Source: Flavobacterium sinopsychrotolerans
GTDB taxonomy: Bacteria; Bacteroidota; Bacteroidia; Flavobacteriales; Flavobacteriaceae
Direction of reading: 5' to 3'
Length of the DNA stretch: 64,000 nt
Assembly: GCF_900110375.1 (NCBI RefSeq)
Contig: NZ_FODN01000007.1
Coordinates: forward strand, 62,001 to 126,000
Part shown: positions 17,162 to 26,054 of the stretch, piece after piece
How the letters are laid out: the number at the start of each line of letters is the position of its first letter
Numbering within the stretch: the stretch's first letter is position 1
Position numbers and translations under genes: made by a program
Notes under the pieces: generated by a model
What the model was told of the DNA's origin: nothing
Seen by the model: only the letters and a program-made list of their open reading frames with translations
Databases searched by the model: none

Positions 17162-17205
17162 AAAAAATCCCGTCTCGTCTTTTTAGGACGAGACGGGATT
17201 TTTTT
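17162..17205. terminator. Bidirectional terminator
   Basis: A perfect 18-base-pair hairpin (AAAAAATCCCGTCTCGTC and its complement, 7-base loop) with A and T flanks, between the convergent DUF2752 and OlsF-like genes. Confidence 0.9.
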
Positions 17206-17221
17206 ATAAAGGCATCTGCAT

Positions 17222-19024
17222 TTAATCTTCTTTATCTGCTAATTTTCGTTCCAATTCTTTCTGGAACTCTTCCATTACTGGTTTCATTGTGCTTTCCGGA
17301 ATATCTGCAATTCGGATGTACATTAATCCGTCAACGGCATTATTAAAAAGCGGATCTACATTAAAGGCTACCACTTTTGCATTTTGTTTAATGTATTTTT
17401 TAATCAAAACCGGCAAACGTAAACTTCCTGGCTCCAGTTCATCAATAATTTTATCAAACTTATTCAAATCGGATTCGGCTTCGTCAAAAATGAAATCCTT
17501 ATCGGCATCTTTTAGTTTTACTTTATACGCTTTCTTCGGGTGAATGTATTGCGCAATATACGGGTCATAATAATTGGACTTCATGAATTCAATCATCAGT
17601 GATTTAGAAAAATCAGAAAATTGATTGCTGATACTCACGCCTCCCAATAAAAATTTATGTTCCGGGTAACGCAATGTCGTATGCATAATTCCTTTCCAAA
17701 GCAGGAAAAGAGGCATGGGTTTTTGTTGGTATTCCTTGATGATGAAAGCTCTACCCATTTCGATAGACTTGTGCATCATATCATGCAATTCAGGCTCAAA
17801 TCGGAACAAGTCGTTGAGGTAGAAACCATTTATTCCATACTTCGGATAAATTTCGGAACCCAATCCCATTCGGTATGCACCAGCAATTTTATTGGCTTCA
17901 TTATCCCATAAAAAAAGATGATGGTAATATTGATCGTGCTTGTCTAAATCAATGGATTCGTTTGTTCCTTCGCCTACTTCCCTAAAAGTAATTTCTCGAA
18001 GGCGTCCTATTTCATGAAGAATATTAGGTATTTTTTTTGCTCCTGCCAGAAATACTTCATAGTTTTTACTTTGTAAAAGTCGGTAATCGGTGCTGCGTAA
18101 CGCATCTACTTCCTTGATCATTTTGTCCTGATTTGCGGCAGTGACAATTGTCTTTGGACTTTTAGGAATTTTTAATGTAGGTGTCGGTAAAAAGTTGCTT
18201 TCTTTTTCAAAAGGATTCGCCAACATGTACGTTTTCTTTCTCAAAAACTCAGAGTATTCCTCAATCGTAGTGTGTTCGTTTTGCTCATTTACTGAAATAG
18301 GTTTTCCAATACGCACTTTAATCACGCGACGTTTCTGGCTAAATACTTCTGAAGGCAGTTTTGCCGTTCTGAAAGTACCGCTTATTTTAGAAAGCAAATA
18401 GAATAATCGACTATTTTTAGCATGAAAATAAATAGGGACAACAGGCACTTGTGCTTTTCTAATTACTTTTATAGCCCCTTCTTCCCATGGTTTGTCCACC
18501 ATTAATTTCCCATCTTTATACGTGGAAACTTCTCCAGCAGGAAACATTCCTAATGGTTTTCCATCACTTAAATGGCGTAATGTTTCTTTTATTCCCACCA
18601 CGCTTGATTTAGCATCCTTGTGATTTTCAAAAGGATTCACCGGCATGATGTATTTCTTAAGAGGGGCAATGCGATGCAAAAGGAAATTTGCGATAATTTT
18701 GAAATTAGGCTCTCTTTCGAGCATTAATTTCAACAATAAAACACCGTCAATTCCTCCTAGCGGATGATTAGAAATCGTGATATAAGCACCTTCTTTTGGC
18801 AATCGTTTTAAATCTTCTTCCGGAATTTCGAATTTTATTTGTAAATCATCCAATATTCCATTCAAAAACGAAACATCTTTCAAATGTTTGTTTCTGTTGT
18901 ATACTTTGTTTAACGTCGATATTTTTAGCACCTTCATCAGCATCCATCCGGAAAAAGTTCCCAGAACTCCGTACTTGTCTGCATTTATTGCTTTTGCAAC
19001 TTCTTTCGCGGTTACTAAACCCAT
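17222..19024 (-). CDS. Bifunctional acyltransferase, OlsF-like (ornithine/glycine-type aminolipid synthesis)
   Basis: A 600-residue protein with two acyltransferase-type halves. Residues ~60-260 are a PlsC-type O-acyltransferase domain: NHPLGGID (the HX4D-equivalent) and FPAGEVSTY. The C-terminal half (~310-600) has the OlsB/hemolysin-like N-acyltransferase look (REITFREVGEG, HHLFLWD, and AGAYRMGLGSEI). This order and length fit OlsF, the bifunctional enzyme of Flavobacterium and Serratia that builds ornithine lipids; Bacteroidota also make glycine lipids by related enzymes, so the amino acid head group is uncertain. The protein would act on the inner face of the cytoplasmic membrane. A TATCTTTG box lies about 30 bases upstream. 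Confidence 0.85.
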   Translation of the reverse strand: MGLVTAKEVAKAINADKYGVLGTFSGWMLMKVLKISTLNKVYNRNKHLKDVSFLNGILDDLQIKFEIPEEDLKRLPKEGAYITISNHPLGGIDGVLLLKLMLEREPNFKIIANFLLHRIAPLKKYIMPVNPFENHKDAKSSVVGIKETLRHLSDGKPLGMFPAGEVSTYKDGKLMVDKPWEEGAIKVIRKAQVPVVPIYFHAKNSRLFYLLSKISGTFRTAKLPSEVFSQKRRVIKVRIGKPISVNEQNEHTTIEEYSEFLRKKTYMLANPFEKESNFLPTPTLKIPKSPKTIVTAANQDKMIKEVDALRSTDYRLLQSKNYEVFLAGAKKIPNILHEIGRLREITFREVGEGTNESIDLDKHDQYYHHLFLWDNEANKIAGAYRMGLGSEIYPKYGINGFYLNDLFRFEPELHDMMHKSIEMGRAFIIKEYQQKPMPLFLLWKGIMHTTLRYPEHKFLLGGVSISNQFSDFSKSLMIEFMKSNYYDPYIAQYIHPKKAYKVKLKDADKDFIFDEAESDLNKFDKIIDELEPGSLRLPVLIKKYIKQNAKVVAFNVDPLFNNAVDGLMYIRIADIPESTMKPVMEEFQKELERKLADKED

Positions 19025-19052
19025 GTATTTTTTGTTTTTTTAGAGCAAGAAA

Positions 19053-19060
19053 CAAAGATA
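19053..19060 (-). promoter_or_regulatory. Probable -7 box of the OlsF-like gene
   Basis: On the minus strand this reads TATCTTTG, a perfect TAnnTTTG match 28 bases before the ATG at 19024. Confidence 0.45.
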
Positions 19061-19112
19061 GCAAAAAACTCCATTTTCTCTATTTTTCTCTATCAAACTT
19101 CTACTTTTTTGT

Positions 19113-19120
19113 TACATTTG
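19113..19120 (+). promoter_or_regulatory. Probable -7 box of the exonuclease III gene
   Basis: TACATTTG, a perfect TAnnTTTG match, lies 19 bases before the ATG at 19140. It sits close to the divergent box at 19053-19060, so the two promoters share this 115-base region. Confidence 0.45.
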
Positions 19121-19139
19121 AAATTTAAAAAAAAATTTA

Positions 19140-19901
19140 ATGAGAATTATTTCATACAACGTTAACGGAATCAGAGCAGCCATTTCAAAAGGATTTATTG
19201 ACTGGTTGCAACACGCAAATCCGGATATTATTTGTCTTCAGGAAATTAAGGCAACCGAAGATCAAATCCCAGTCGAGGATATTGCAAAAGCGGGTTATCC
19301 GTACCAATATTACTATTCCGCGACTAAAAAAGGATATAGCGGCGTGGCTATTCTTTCTAAAATCAAACCCAATAATGTCGTTCATGGAACTGGAATTCAC
19401 CACATGGATTTCGAAGGAAGAAACCTTCGTGCTGATTTTGATGACTTTTCAGTGATGAGTTTGTACCTGCCATCGGGGACAAATATCGATCGATTGGACC
19501 ATAAATTCACATTCATGGATGATTTTCAAACCTACATTGACGAACTCAAAAAAGTAACGCAAAACCTCATTATTTGCGGGGATTATAACATTTGCCACGA
19601 GGCAATCGATATTCATGATCCCATCCGAAACAAAAATGTTTCTGGATTTTTGCCACAAGAAAGAGCTTGGCTTGATGGATTCATGAAGTCTGGATTTGTA
19701 GATAGTTTTCGCCATTTCAACAATGAACCGCACCAATATTCGTGGTGGAGTTACCGCGCCGGAGCCAGAGGAAACAACAAGGGTTGGCGCATCGATTACA
19801 ATTTAGTTGCCGATTCTTTAAAACATAAATTGAAAAGAGCCGTTATTTTATCAGATGCCGTGCATTCGGATCATTGCCCAATTTTGGTAGAAATCGAATA
19901 A
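19140..19901 (+). CDS. xth: Exodeoxyribonuclease III / AP endonuclease
   Basis: Cleaves abasic sites and degrades 3' ends during base excision repair. It has 253 residues, the normal size. Catalytic motifs are visible: MRIISYNVNGIRAA at the N-terminus (metal-binding Asn), CLQEIKA (Glu), GDYNICHEAIDI (Asp/Asn), WWSYR, IDYNLVAD and SDHCPILVEIE (final Asp-His). The order is ExoA/Xth-like. The gene is divergent from the OlsF-like gene. Downstream lies a structured repeat element rather than an obvious terminator. Confidence 0.95.
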   Translation: MRIISYNVNGIRAAISKGFIDWLQHANPDIICLQEIKATEDQIPVEDIAKAGYPYQYYYSATKKGYSGVAILSKIKPNNVVHGTGIHHMDFEGRNLRADFDDFSVMSLYLPSGTNIDRLDHKFTFMDDFQTYIDELKKVTQNLIICGDYNICHEAIDIHDPIRNKNVSGFLPQERAWLDGFMKSGFVDSFRHFNNEPHQYSWWSYRAGARGNNKGWRIDYNLVADSLKHKLKRAVILSDAVHSDHCPILVEIE

Positions 19902-19912
19902 CATTTTCAGGA

Positions 19913-19992
19913 GCTATTTCCCGCTTTGCACTGCAATCTTGTTGTTTTTAAACAAAAGACAACAAGGATTTTCGTTTCAATCGGGGCTAGGG
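19913..19992 (+). repeat. Dispersed structured element, copy 2 (CTATTTCCCG...CGGGGCTAG family)
   Basis: An 80-base element directly after the exonuclease III gene. Ends GCTATTTCCCG and TCGGGGCTAGG are identical to copy 1 (4661-4752), as are TGCAATCTT and AAGGATTTTC inside. The central stem is CTTGTTGT with ACAACAAG, whereas copy 1 has CTTTTACT with AGTAAAAG, so three stem positions changed on both sides. It ends about 65 bases before the OmpA-like gene start and would be transcribed in its leader if the promoter lies upstream. Confidence 0.75.
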
Positions 19993-20057
19993 CATTCGAA
20001 TACTATTTGATTTTTTGCTTTCAAAACAACATTAGAAACAACATAAATACTATCAAA

Positions 20058-20999
20058 ATGATTAAAAGAGTTTCCATCGGATTATTAGTGCTAGTACTTT
20101 CAACCTCCTGTGTATCCAAGAAAATATACAACGACTTAGAAAATAAGTACGCCGATTCCAAAAAAGAAAACAGAAGTTTAGCAGATGAAAATGCCGATTT
20201 GCTAAAAGCTAAAAACCAATTAGAATTAGATCGCGACGGTTTAAAAACTGATTTGAGTAAATTCAAAGCAGAACTGGAAAAATTGAAAGCAGATTACGCC
20301 GCGGCTCAAAATAAATTTAGAGTTTTACAGGATTCGTATGCTGCTTTAGAAAAAAACAGCGGAGATGCTTTACAAAGTAACATGAAGAAAAATCGTGATT
20401 TACTGGAGCAATTAGACGAGAAAGGAAAAGTATTGGCATTAGAACAAGACCGATTGAGCAAAAGCGCGCAACGTCTGCAAGAATTGGAAGATTTGATTGC
20501 CGCCAAAGAAGCGAGCATGAAAAAACTAAAAGAAACCTTATCTAAAGCCTTGAACAGTTTTGAAGGCAAAGGGTTGACGGTAGAACAAAAAAACGGGAAA
20601 GTGTATGTTTCTATGGAGAACAAATTACTTTTCAATTCGGGAAGTTGGGCTGTAGGTTCCGAAGGGAAAAAAGCAGTAATTGAAGTTGGTAAAGTTTTGG
20701 GTGACAACCCAGACATATCAGTTCTGATTGAAGGTCATACGGATGATGATGCTTTTACAGCTTCAGGACCAATTGCCGATAACTGGGATTTATCAACCAA
20801 AAGAGCGACAGCAATTGTAGCTATTTTGAGCGAAAACAAGAAAATCAGTAAACAAAATTTAACGGCCGCCGGAAGAGGAGAATTTTCTCCTTTAGCTAGC
20901 AATTCAACCGCAGAAGGAAAAGCAAAAAACCGTAGAATCGAAATAATCCTTACACCAAGATTAGACGAAATTTCTAAAATGCTGAATGAGATTAATTAA
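20058..20999 (+). CDS. OmpA-family lipoprotein
   Basis: A 313-residue lipoprotein, from the ATG at 20058. An earlier in-frame start would put ~44 residues of repeat-encoded sequence before the signal peptide, so it is rejected. The lipobox is LVLSTSC, and the mature sequence starts CVSKKIYND without the acidic surface-export run, which fits anchoring in the periplasmic leaflet. Residues ~30-190 form a long coiled coil rich in Leu, Lys and Glu. The C-terminal ~120 residues are an OmpA domain that binds peptidoglycan: VLIEGHTDDDAF, TKRATAIVAIL and AAGRGEFSP with NRRIEIILTP. It is probably a tether between outer membrane and cell wall. Confidence 0.93.
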   Translation: MIKRVSIGLLVLVLSTSCVSKKIYNDLENKYADSKKENRSLADENADLLKAKNQLELDRDGLKTDLSKFKAELEKLKADYAAAQNKFRVLQDSYAALEKNSGDALQSNMKKNRDLLEQLDEKGKVLALEQDRLSKSAQRLQELEDLIAAKEASMKKLKETLSKALNSFEGKGLTVEQKNGKVYVSMENKLLFNSGSWAVGSEGKKAVIEVGKVLGDNPDISVLIEGHTDDDAFTASGPIADNWDLSTKRATAIVAILSENKKISKQNLTAAGRGEFSPLASNSTAEGKAKNRRIEIILTPRLDEISKMLNEIN

Positions 21000-21020
21000 G
21001 GTTCAAAGTTTCAAAGATAG

Positions 21021-21052
21021 AAAGGTTCAAAGTTTTACTTTGGACCTTTTTT
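21021..21052 (+). terminator. Terminator after the OmpA-like gene
   Basis: Arms AAAGGTTCAAAGT and ACTTTGGACCTTT (one wobble) with a 3-base loop and a T tail, 22 bases after the stop. The upstream word GTTCAAAGTTTCAAAG repeats part of the arm. Confidence 0.75.
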
Positions 21053-21068
21053 GGTAAGAATAAATTTT

Positions 21069-21136
21069 AACCGCTAATTCGCTAATTTTATCTTTCGATT
21101 GAGGGCTTTTAATTGGCGAATTAGCGGTTTTATTTT
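21069..21136 (+). repeat. Inverted repeat with T tail (CCGCTAATTCGC type)
   Basis: Two 19-base arms (AACCGCTAATTCGCTAATT and its complement with one wobble) separated by 23 bases and followed by TTATTTTTTT. It could act as a second terminator in tandem with the one just upstream. Confidence 0.75.
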
Positions 21137-21213
21137 TTTAAATATCTCGTTTAGTCTTAAATAAACGTTTCTCAATTTTCTGTTAACGGTAAATTTAAAC
21201 AACAAACTAATTT

Positions 21214-21221
21214 TATCTTTG
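21214..21221 (+). promoter_or_regulatory. Probable -7 box of the aldo/keto reductase gene
   Basis: TATCTTTG, a perfect TAnnTTTG match, 31 bases before the ATG at 21253. Confidence 0.45.
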
Positions 21222-21252
21222 TTTTCGAAAATAAAATACAATTTCCGTAAAT

Positions 21253-22290
21253 ATGAAATACACTACTTTACCAAATACTGATGTAAAAGTCAGCAAAATT
21301 TGCCTTGGAACCATGACTTTTGGGCAACAAAACACAGAAGCTGATGGTCATGCCCAAATGGATTATGCTTTAGAAAACGGAGTCAATTTCTTTGATACCG
21401 CTGAGATGTATTCGATTCCATCGCGTCAGGAAACCTACGGAAGTACAGAGAAAATACTTGGAACCTGGTTCAAAAAAACAGGAAAAAGAGAAGAAATAGT
21501 TTTGGCATCCAAAATTGCAGGACCCAATCCTAATTTTGGTTATATGAGGGAGAAATTAGATTTCTCACCAGCCAGTATCAAGTTTGCATTGGATCAAAGT
21601 TTACAACGCTTACAAACGGATTATATTGATGTGTACCAATTGCATTGGCCGGAACGCAAAACCAATTATTTTGGACAACGAGGTTTTAAAGTCCAGGATG
21701 ATGCTTGGGAAGATAACATTCACAATGTATTGGAAACATTAGGTGGTTTTGTCAAAGAAGGAAAAATAAACCACATCGGACTTTCAAATGAAAATCCTTG
21801 GGGAATCATGCGTTTTCTGGAAGAAAGCAAATACAATAATCTGCCAAGAGTAAAAACGATTCAAAATCCATATTCGTTATTGAACCGACTTTTTGAAAAC
21901 GGTTCCGCTGAAATTTGCCTGAGAGAAAATGTAGGTCTATTGGCGTATTCGCCTATGGCTTTTGGGGTTTTATCCGGGAAATTCCTTACTGGTAAAGCTC
22001 ATCCAAATGCCAGAATCAAGTTGTTTCCGCAGTATTCCAGATACAACAGCGCACAAAGTACCGAAGCCACTCGATTGTATCAAGAAATAGCCAAGAAAAA
22101 CGGACTGACCTTGACGGAATTGTCTTTAGCATTTATAAATCAACAACCGTTTGTAACGAGCACGATTATTGGCGCTACCACTTTGGAACAATTAAAGGAA
22201 AATATTGATACGATTCAGGTTACACTTTCGGATGAAATTCTAAAAGCAATTGATGAAGTTCAGGCTATAATTCCTGATCCGGCTCCGTAA
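21253..22290 (+). CDS. NADP(H)-dependent aldo/keto reductase (Tas-like)
   Basis: A 345-residue cytoplasmic TIM-barrel oxidoreductase. The AKR catalytic tetrad is visible: Asp and Tyr in FFDTAEMYSIP, Lys in LASKIAGP and His in YQLHWPER. The LGLSNENPWGIMRF segment and the insertion with WPERKTNYFGQRGF match the Tas/YdjG-like branch, which is longer than classic AKRs. The physiological substrate is unknown; the family reduces small carbonyl compounds. It is monocistronic between tandem hairpins upstream and a bidirectional terminator downstream. Confidence 0.93.
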   Translation: MKYTTLPNTDVKVSKICLGTMTFGQQNTEADGHAQMDYALENGVNFFDTAEMYSIPSRQETYGSTEKILGTWFKKTGKREEIVLASKIAGPNPNFGYMREKLDFSPASIKFALDQSLQRLQTDYIDVYQLHWPERKTNYFGQRGFKVQDDAWEDNIHNVLETLGGFVKEGKINHIGLSNENPWGIMRFLEESKYNNLPRVKTIQNPYSLLNRLFENGSAEICLRENVGLLAYSPMAFGVLSGKFLTGKAHPNARIKLFPQYSRYNSAQSTEATRLYQEIAKKNGLTLTELSLAFINQQPFVTSTIIGATTLEQLKENIDTIQVTLSDEILKAIDEVQAIIPDPAP

Positions 22291-22297
22291 AGTAATA

Positions 22298-22336
22298 AAC
22301 CCTATCAGAGTTCAAAACTCTGATAGGGTTGTTTTT
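22298..22336. terminator. Bidirectional terminator
   Basis: A perfect 15-base-pair hairpin (AACCCTATCAGAGTT and its complement, 3-base loop) with a T tail, between the convergent aldo/keto reductase and GT51 genes. Confidence 0.9.
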
Positions 22337-22338
22337 AA

Positions 22339-24306
22339 TTAAAGATCAAATTCATCATCAACGGCTAAGGAATCCACTTTTATTTGTGTTGAATCTTGCA
22401 CTTTGAATTTGATAAAAGATTTTGCAGGTCCTGAAATCAATATTGGTAAGGACTTGTAAATAGTGTCTTCAGGAGTCAAAAGCCCTCTTCGAAACATAAT
22501 ATTCGTTAGAAAAGATTCTTGTTTTACAGCAAAATCTTTCAACATTCCTTGATCGTTGAACTGATACATGAATTTTTTAGGACTTGGAATAATTCGGGCG
22601 AGATACAAGCATTCATTCAGCGATAATTCCGAAGGTGTTTTTTGGAAGTAAAACTGACTTGCTTCGCCAATTCCATATACATTTGGACCCCATTCAATAA
22701 TATTAAAATAAACTTCAAGCATGCGTTCTTTGCTCACAATCCGATTGTTTTCCAGAATGTAAACCAGTAAAATTTCTTCCAGTTTGCGCGAAACTGTTTT
22801 TTCCCGACTCAGAAAAGCATTCTTTACTAGTTGCATGCTGATGGTACTGGCACCGCGGGAGAATTTTTTGGTTCTTATGTTTTTCACGATGGATTGTTTG
22901 AATGCTTCGGTGATAAAACCACGGTGCGAAAAGAAAGATGGATCTTCTGTAGTCAAAACCGATTTTCTTAAATATGGTGAGATTTGGTCTAACGGCGTAT
23001 AATTTGGATTGGCAGAACCAACCAAAATCGGACGTTGCAACACATTTTTTATAAGTGCCCGATAGACAAATTCGCCATTAAGTTTGTTGAGATTGGCTTC
23101 GCCGTATTTTGTGATTTTTAGATTTTCTTTCTTCAATTTACTGTCAAAAACCAACTGATTGGGTCTGTTTTGGTTGAAGGCAAAATCCAATTTGTAATCA
23201 AAAGTACCAGTAGCTTCCATTCCTTGAAAGTGGGTAAATAAACCGTCTGGAAGCGAAGTAATAAAGTCCTGCGCTTTCATTTTTGTGATGTTTACTTTGA
23301 GCTTGTAAATCGTATCTTTTTCCGTTTCGTAAGCCAAGTAGGGATGAAATTTTATTTTATTCAACTGAACCGTTGAGCTACTGTCAATCGAAATAAAATC
23401 AGAACCCAATAAGAATCGGTAATCAAATTTGGCATTCTTGAGGATGACATCTTTACTGGCAATTTTTGGGTGGTTGATTTTTAAATTGGCAATAGCCATA
23501 AAACCATCAATATGCAATTCGCCACCGTCTTTATCTATGTTTTGAATATTTAATCGAATGGAGTCAAAGCTTGATTTCAGGTTGAAACGCTCGTCTAAAT
23601 AGGGTATTTTGATTGCGCCAGTATCAATATTAACAAAACGGATATCGGCTTTTTTATTTCTTGGATCGGCAAATCCTTTGATTCTCCATCGTTGTGAAAT
23701 GGTATTGGTTTGAACTTTTATTGAAGTTTCGAGTTGTTTATTGACCAATCGCAGTTTTTGGAAGTTGATGGTTGCTTTTTTCCCGTTATCATTAAGTCGA
23801 AAAGACAGATTGTCTAAAATCATATCCGTAGGTACTAAATTCAGTGCTTTTGAGATTATTCTGTAGGCAAACTGGGCGTAATCTCTTTTCTCGTCTCGTA
23901 TTTCTGTTTGATTGTCTTTTTTTAGAAAAGCATCAAAATTTCTCACCTTTCCTTTTTTTACTAACTGGACAAAACCATTCTGGACTTCCAAAGTTCCAAG
24001 CTGGACATCGCCCGTTATGAGATGCCATAAATTAACGCTGGTTTTTAATTTTTGTATTTTAAAAAGAGTGTCTGCATTTTTTGGAACCAGTATTATTTCA
24101 GTAAGATTCAGTCCGGATAATCCGTTAAAAGAAGCTTTTTTTATCGTAAAAGTACTGTTGTAATCCACTTGCATTTCATTGGAAACTTTCGCTATCGTTT
24201 GTTGTAAAACGGCATCTCGAAATATATAAAAAGCAATAATTATAGTTACAAATAATACAAAAAGTATTTTTGCCGCTAGAATTAGTTTTTGTTTTCCGGT
24301 TTTCAT
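22339..24306 (-). CDS. Monofunctional GT51 peptidoglycan glycosyltransferase with AsmA-like N-terminal region
   Basis: A 655-residue inner-membrane protein with one N-terminal span (residues ~9-28). Residues ~30-400 resemble the AsmA/YhdP-type lipid-transfer-like region: FTIKKASFNGLSGLNLTEIIL, beta-rich with repeated short strands. The C-terminal ~220 residues are a GT51 transglycosylase: TTEDPSFFSHRGF (catalytic Glu), RGASTISMQLVKNAFL, RKLEEILLVYILE and YFNIIEWGPNVYGIGEAS. No transpeptidase domain follows, so it would polymerise glycan strands only. The long AsmA-like part is unusual compared with MtgA-type enzymes of ~240 residues. The gene stands alone. Confidence 0.85.
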   Translation of the reverse strand: MKTGKQKLILAAKILFVLFVTIIIAFYIFRDAVLQQTIAKVSNEMQVDYNSTFTIKKASFNGLSGLNLTEIILVPKNADTLFKIQKLKTSVNLWHLITGDVQLGTLEVQNGFVQLVKKGKVRNFDAFLKKDNQTEIRDEKRDYAQFAYRIISKALNLVPTDMILDNLSFRLNDNGKKATINFQKLRLVNKQLETSIKVQTNTISQRWRIKGFADPRNKKADIRFVNIDTGAIKIPYLDERFNLKSSFDSIRLNIQNIDKDGGELHIDGFMAIANLKINHPKIASKDVILKNAKFDYRFLLGSDFISIDSSSTVQLNKIKFHPYLAYETEKDTIYKLKVNITKMKAQDFITSLPDGLFTHFQGMEATGTFDYKLDFAFNQNRPNQLVFDSKLKKENLKITKYGEANLNKLNGEFVYRALIKNVLQRPILVGSANPNYTPLDQISPYLRKSVLTTEDPSFFSHRGFITEAFKQSIVKNIRTKKFSRGASTISMQLVKNAFLSREKTVSRKLEEILLVYILENNRIVSKERMLEVYFNIIEWGPNVYGIGEASQFYFQKTPSELSLNECLYLARIIPSPKKFMYQFNDQGMLKDFAVKQESFLTNIMFRRGLLTPEDTIYKSLPILISGPAKSFIKFKVQDSTQIKVDSLAVDDEFDL

Positions 24307-24446
24307 AAACAGTTTAATAAGTAATACAATCTAAAATACAATGCGTTTGGAATCTCGGCCATAAAGAAAAGGAAAATATTACTAAAGGAAAGATTTTTAT
24401 GGTTTTCTTTAGCATTTTGATTGTGGGAAATGATTTTTTTAAATAA

Positions 24447-24480
24447 AAAAACTACAACCTGTAAAGCGTTGTAGTTTCTA
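24447..24480 (-). terminator. Terminator of the radA-region minus-strand operon
   Basis: On the minus strand, AAACTACAAC and GTTGTAGTTT form a 10-base-pair stem with a T-rich tail (TTTTTTTATTT), about 30 bases after the stop of the eRF1-like gene. Confidence 0.8.
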
Positions 24481-24507
24481 AATTATGGTATAGCAGCTAA
24501 ATTAGTT

Positions 24508-24942
24508 TTATGGCTTTGGTTCTTTATACTCAAACGGATTATAAAACCGTCTTACTTTTTCCACAATTTGGTTTAAGGTCATTTTATCAGCTGTTTCTAC
24601 TGCTTTTAGTTTTCCCGGTTCAATCAAATGATCCGTCATTAATTTTTGTTCCAGTTTAGTTTTGGTTTGTGCCGGGCCAAAAACAATAAGTTCATCTGAT
24701 TTTTTTACGTACGAAAGAACTGATTTTATAAAATAATCCAGCTCTTGTTTTTTTCGGTCGTCGAATTTTTTGTCGCTATTGCCATGATGAACTCCTGAGA
24801 AAGTTCCTTTATTACCTTCGTCATTATGATGTACGCTGTTTTCAACCTCAGAATCTATTTCGGTAATTTTTTCTGTATCACCATCAAGAGCAACTATTAT
24901 TGCTTTTGAGGAGTCTATCCAAATGCCAGTTTGTCTTTTCAT
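24508..24942 (-). CDS. Bacterial eRF1/Pelota-domain-like protein
   Basis: A 144-residue cytoplasmic protein that resembles the middle domain of eRF1/Pelota/Vms1-type proteins: GIWIDSSKAIIVAL at the start, a disordered His/Asp/Gly-rich loop around residues 38-62, then a helix and DELIVFGPAQTKTKLEQKL, the strand-helix pattern of that fold. Bacterial members (baeRF-like) are widely distributed but poorly characterised; no peptidyl-tRNA hydrolysis is claimed here. The Gly-Gly-Gln-type motif of release factors is not visible. It is the last gene of a five-gene minus-strand group beginning with the hydrolase at 28626. Confidence 0.55.
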   Translation of the reverse strand: MKRQTGIWIDSSKAIIVALDGDTEKITEIDSEVENSVHHNDEGNKGTFSGVHHGNSDKKFDDRKKQELDYFIKSVLSYVKKSDELIVFGPAQTKTKLEQKLMTDHLIEPGKLKAVETADKMTLNQIVEKVRRFYNPFEYKEPKP

Positions 24943-24983
24943 GTCTTTGCTATTTAAATTAAAGTAGATTATTTTTTACTGTT

Positions 24984-25388
24984 TTATTGCAAAAGAATCG
25001 CGCTTAGTTGACTTATTAAAACGTGTTCTGATTTGTTTTTTCCTGAAAATGAAGAAGCTATGGCATTGGCAGTTTTTAGAATTAGGACATTAATTTCTGG
25101 AGTGAACAAGTGTTGATGTTCTTCTCTGAAAATTTTAAAGTCGGGAATCACTTGTTCCAATTCCCATTCATTGGCGACAAGCCAGTCAAAAACAATTTCG
25201 ATTTCATAAGCAGTGTCATCCCCAAATTCATTGAAGCTCTTTTCAAGCGGAAGCCATTCCGTTTTTATGATTTGTTTCAGTTTTTCGATTTCCTCTTCGC
25301 GAATTGTTTTGTCTATGGCCGCAATAGAGTAGAACACTTTGCCTAAGTGTTCGTATAAATGAGTCATAGTTTGGTGAGAGGGTTTCAT
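24984..25388 (-). CDS. Unknown helical protein, possibly TerB-like
   Basis: A 134-residue, mostly helical, acidic protein. The pattern LYEHLGKVFYSIAAIDKTIREEEIEKLKQII resembles the first half of TerB/DjlA-like domains (helix, AxxDGxxxxEE loop, helix), with the loop reading AAIDKTIREEE. TerB-like domains occur in stress and tellurite-related proteins, but this is a weak resemblance. No signal peptide or membrane span. It lies between the eRF1-like gene (41-base gap) and the HExxH gene (121-base gap) on the same strand. Confidence 0.55.
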   Translation of the reverse strand: MKPSHQTMTHLYEHLGKVFYSIAAIDKTIREEEIEKLKQIIKTEWLPLEKSFNEFGDDTAYEIEIVFDWLVANEWELEQVIPDFKIFREEHQHLFTPEINVLILKTANAIASSFSGKNKSEHVLISQLSAILLQ

Positions 25389-25509
25389 TTTATTTTCGTA
25401 AAGTATTGTAAAACATAAAGTTACAAAAAATAATGATTTCCTTTCCTGATTTGTTGTTTTTATTTAAAATAAGAAACACAGGAGTGCAATCTTGGAAATA
25501 AGAAAAGTG

Positions 25510-26034
25510 TTATTTTATTTTTGCCTCCAGTAAAGAAAGCAGATTGTCTGTTTCCAGTTTTTGATTGGCGTATTTTAATTGAAGTTCTGAACTTTCGCTC
25601 ATTCTGTTGCAGTATTCCAACGCTTTTTTTGCAAAGAAGCGTTTATGGAAATCTGGAAGTTCAGGAATTTGAGGAAATTTTTTATGAAAAAGCATTTCAT
25701 AATACGCTTGCCATTCTCTTTCGTTTTTGTCTTCAATCCAATTTTCCTGTGTTTTTTGACTCACGTGAATCATTTCATGCATCAGTAGATTGAGCATTAA
25801 GTGTAGCGGATATTCGAAAGTGTTTTCAGGAATACGGATGATTTGAGGTTCGCCAAACGCGCCTTCAGTTGTCATCAGGATAAATTCCGGTTTGGCTTTT
25901 TCCCTTAATTCGAAACCTTTGAAATTGGGGTTTTCTAAACCATATTCTTGTATTAAAAACTGGGCAGCAGCAATGGTTCCTCCAAGTTCATGATAGGTAT
26001 TGACGATTTGTAAGAGTTCTGGATACGATTTCAT
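25510..26034 (-). CDS. Putative metal-dependent peptidase-like protein (HExxH)
   Basis: A 174-residue cytoplasmic protein. A HExxH-type zinc-binding motif is present as LLMHEMIHVSQ at about residue 87, with NEREWQAYYEMLFHKKFP following, similar in spacing to the glutamate-bearing helix of gluzincin/SprT-like proteins. I do not recognise the exact family, and catalytic activity is inferred from the motif alone. It is 20 bases downstream of radA on the same strand and therefore likely cotranscribed with it. Confidence 0.6.
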   Translation of the reverse strand: MKSYPELLQIVNTYHELGGTIAAAQFLIQEYGLENPNFKGFELREKAKPEFILMTTEGAFGEPQIIRIPENTFEYPLHLMLNLLMHEMIHVSQKTQENWIEDKNEREWQAYYEMLFHKKFPQIPELPDFHKRFFAKKALEYCNRMSESSELQLKYANQKLETDNLLSLLEAKIK

Positions 26035-26054
26035 TTTTCGTTGTGTTTTTAAAA

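Noticed and set aside
19926-20057. N-terminal extension of the OmpA-like lipoprotein
   Set aside because: It would bury the lipoprotein signal peptide behind 44 residues translated from the structured repeat; the ATG at 20058 gives a normal signal peptide.
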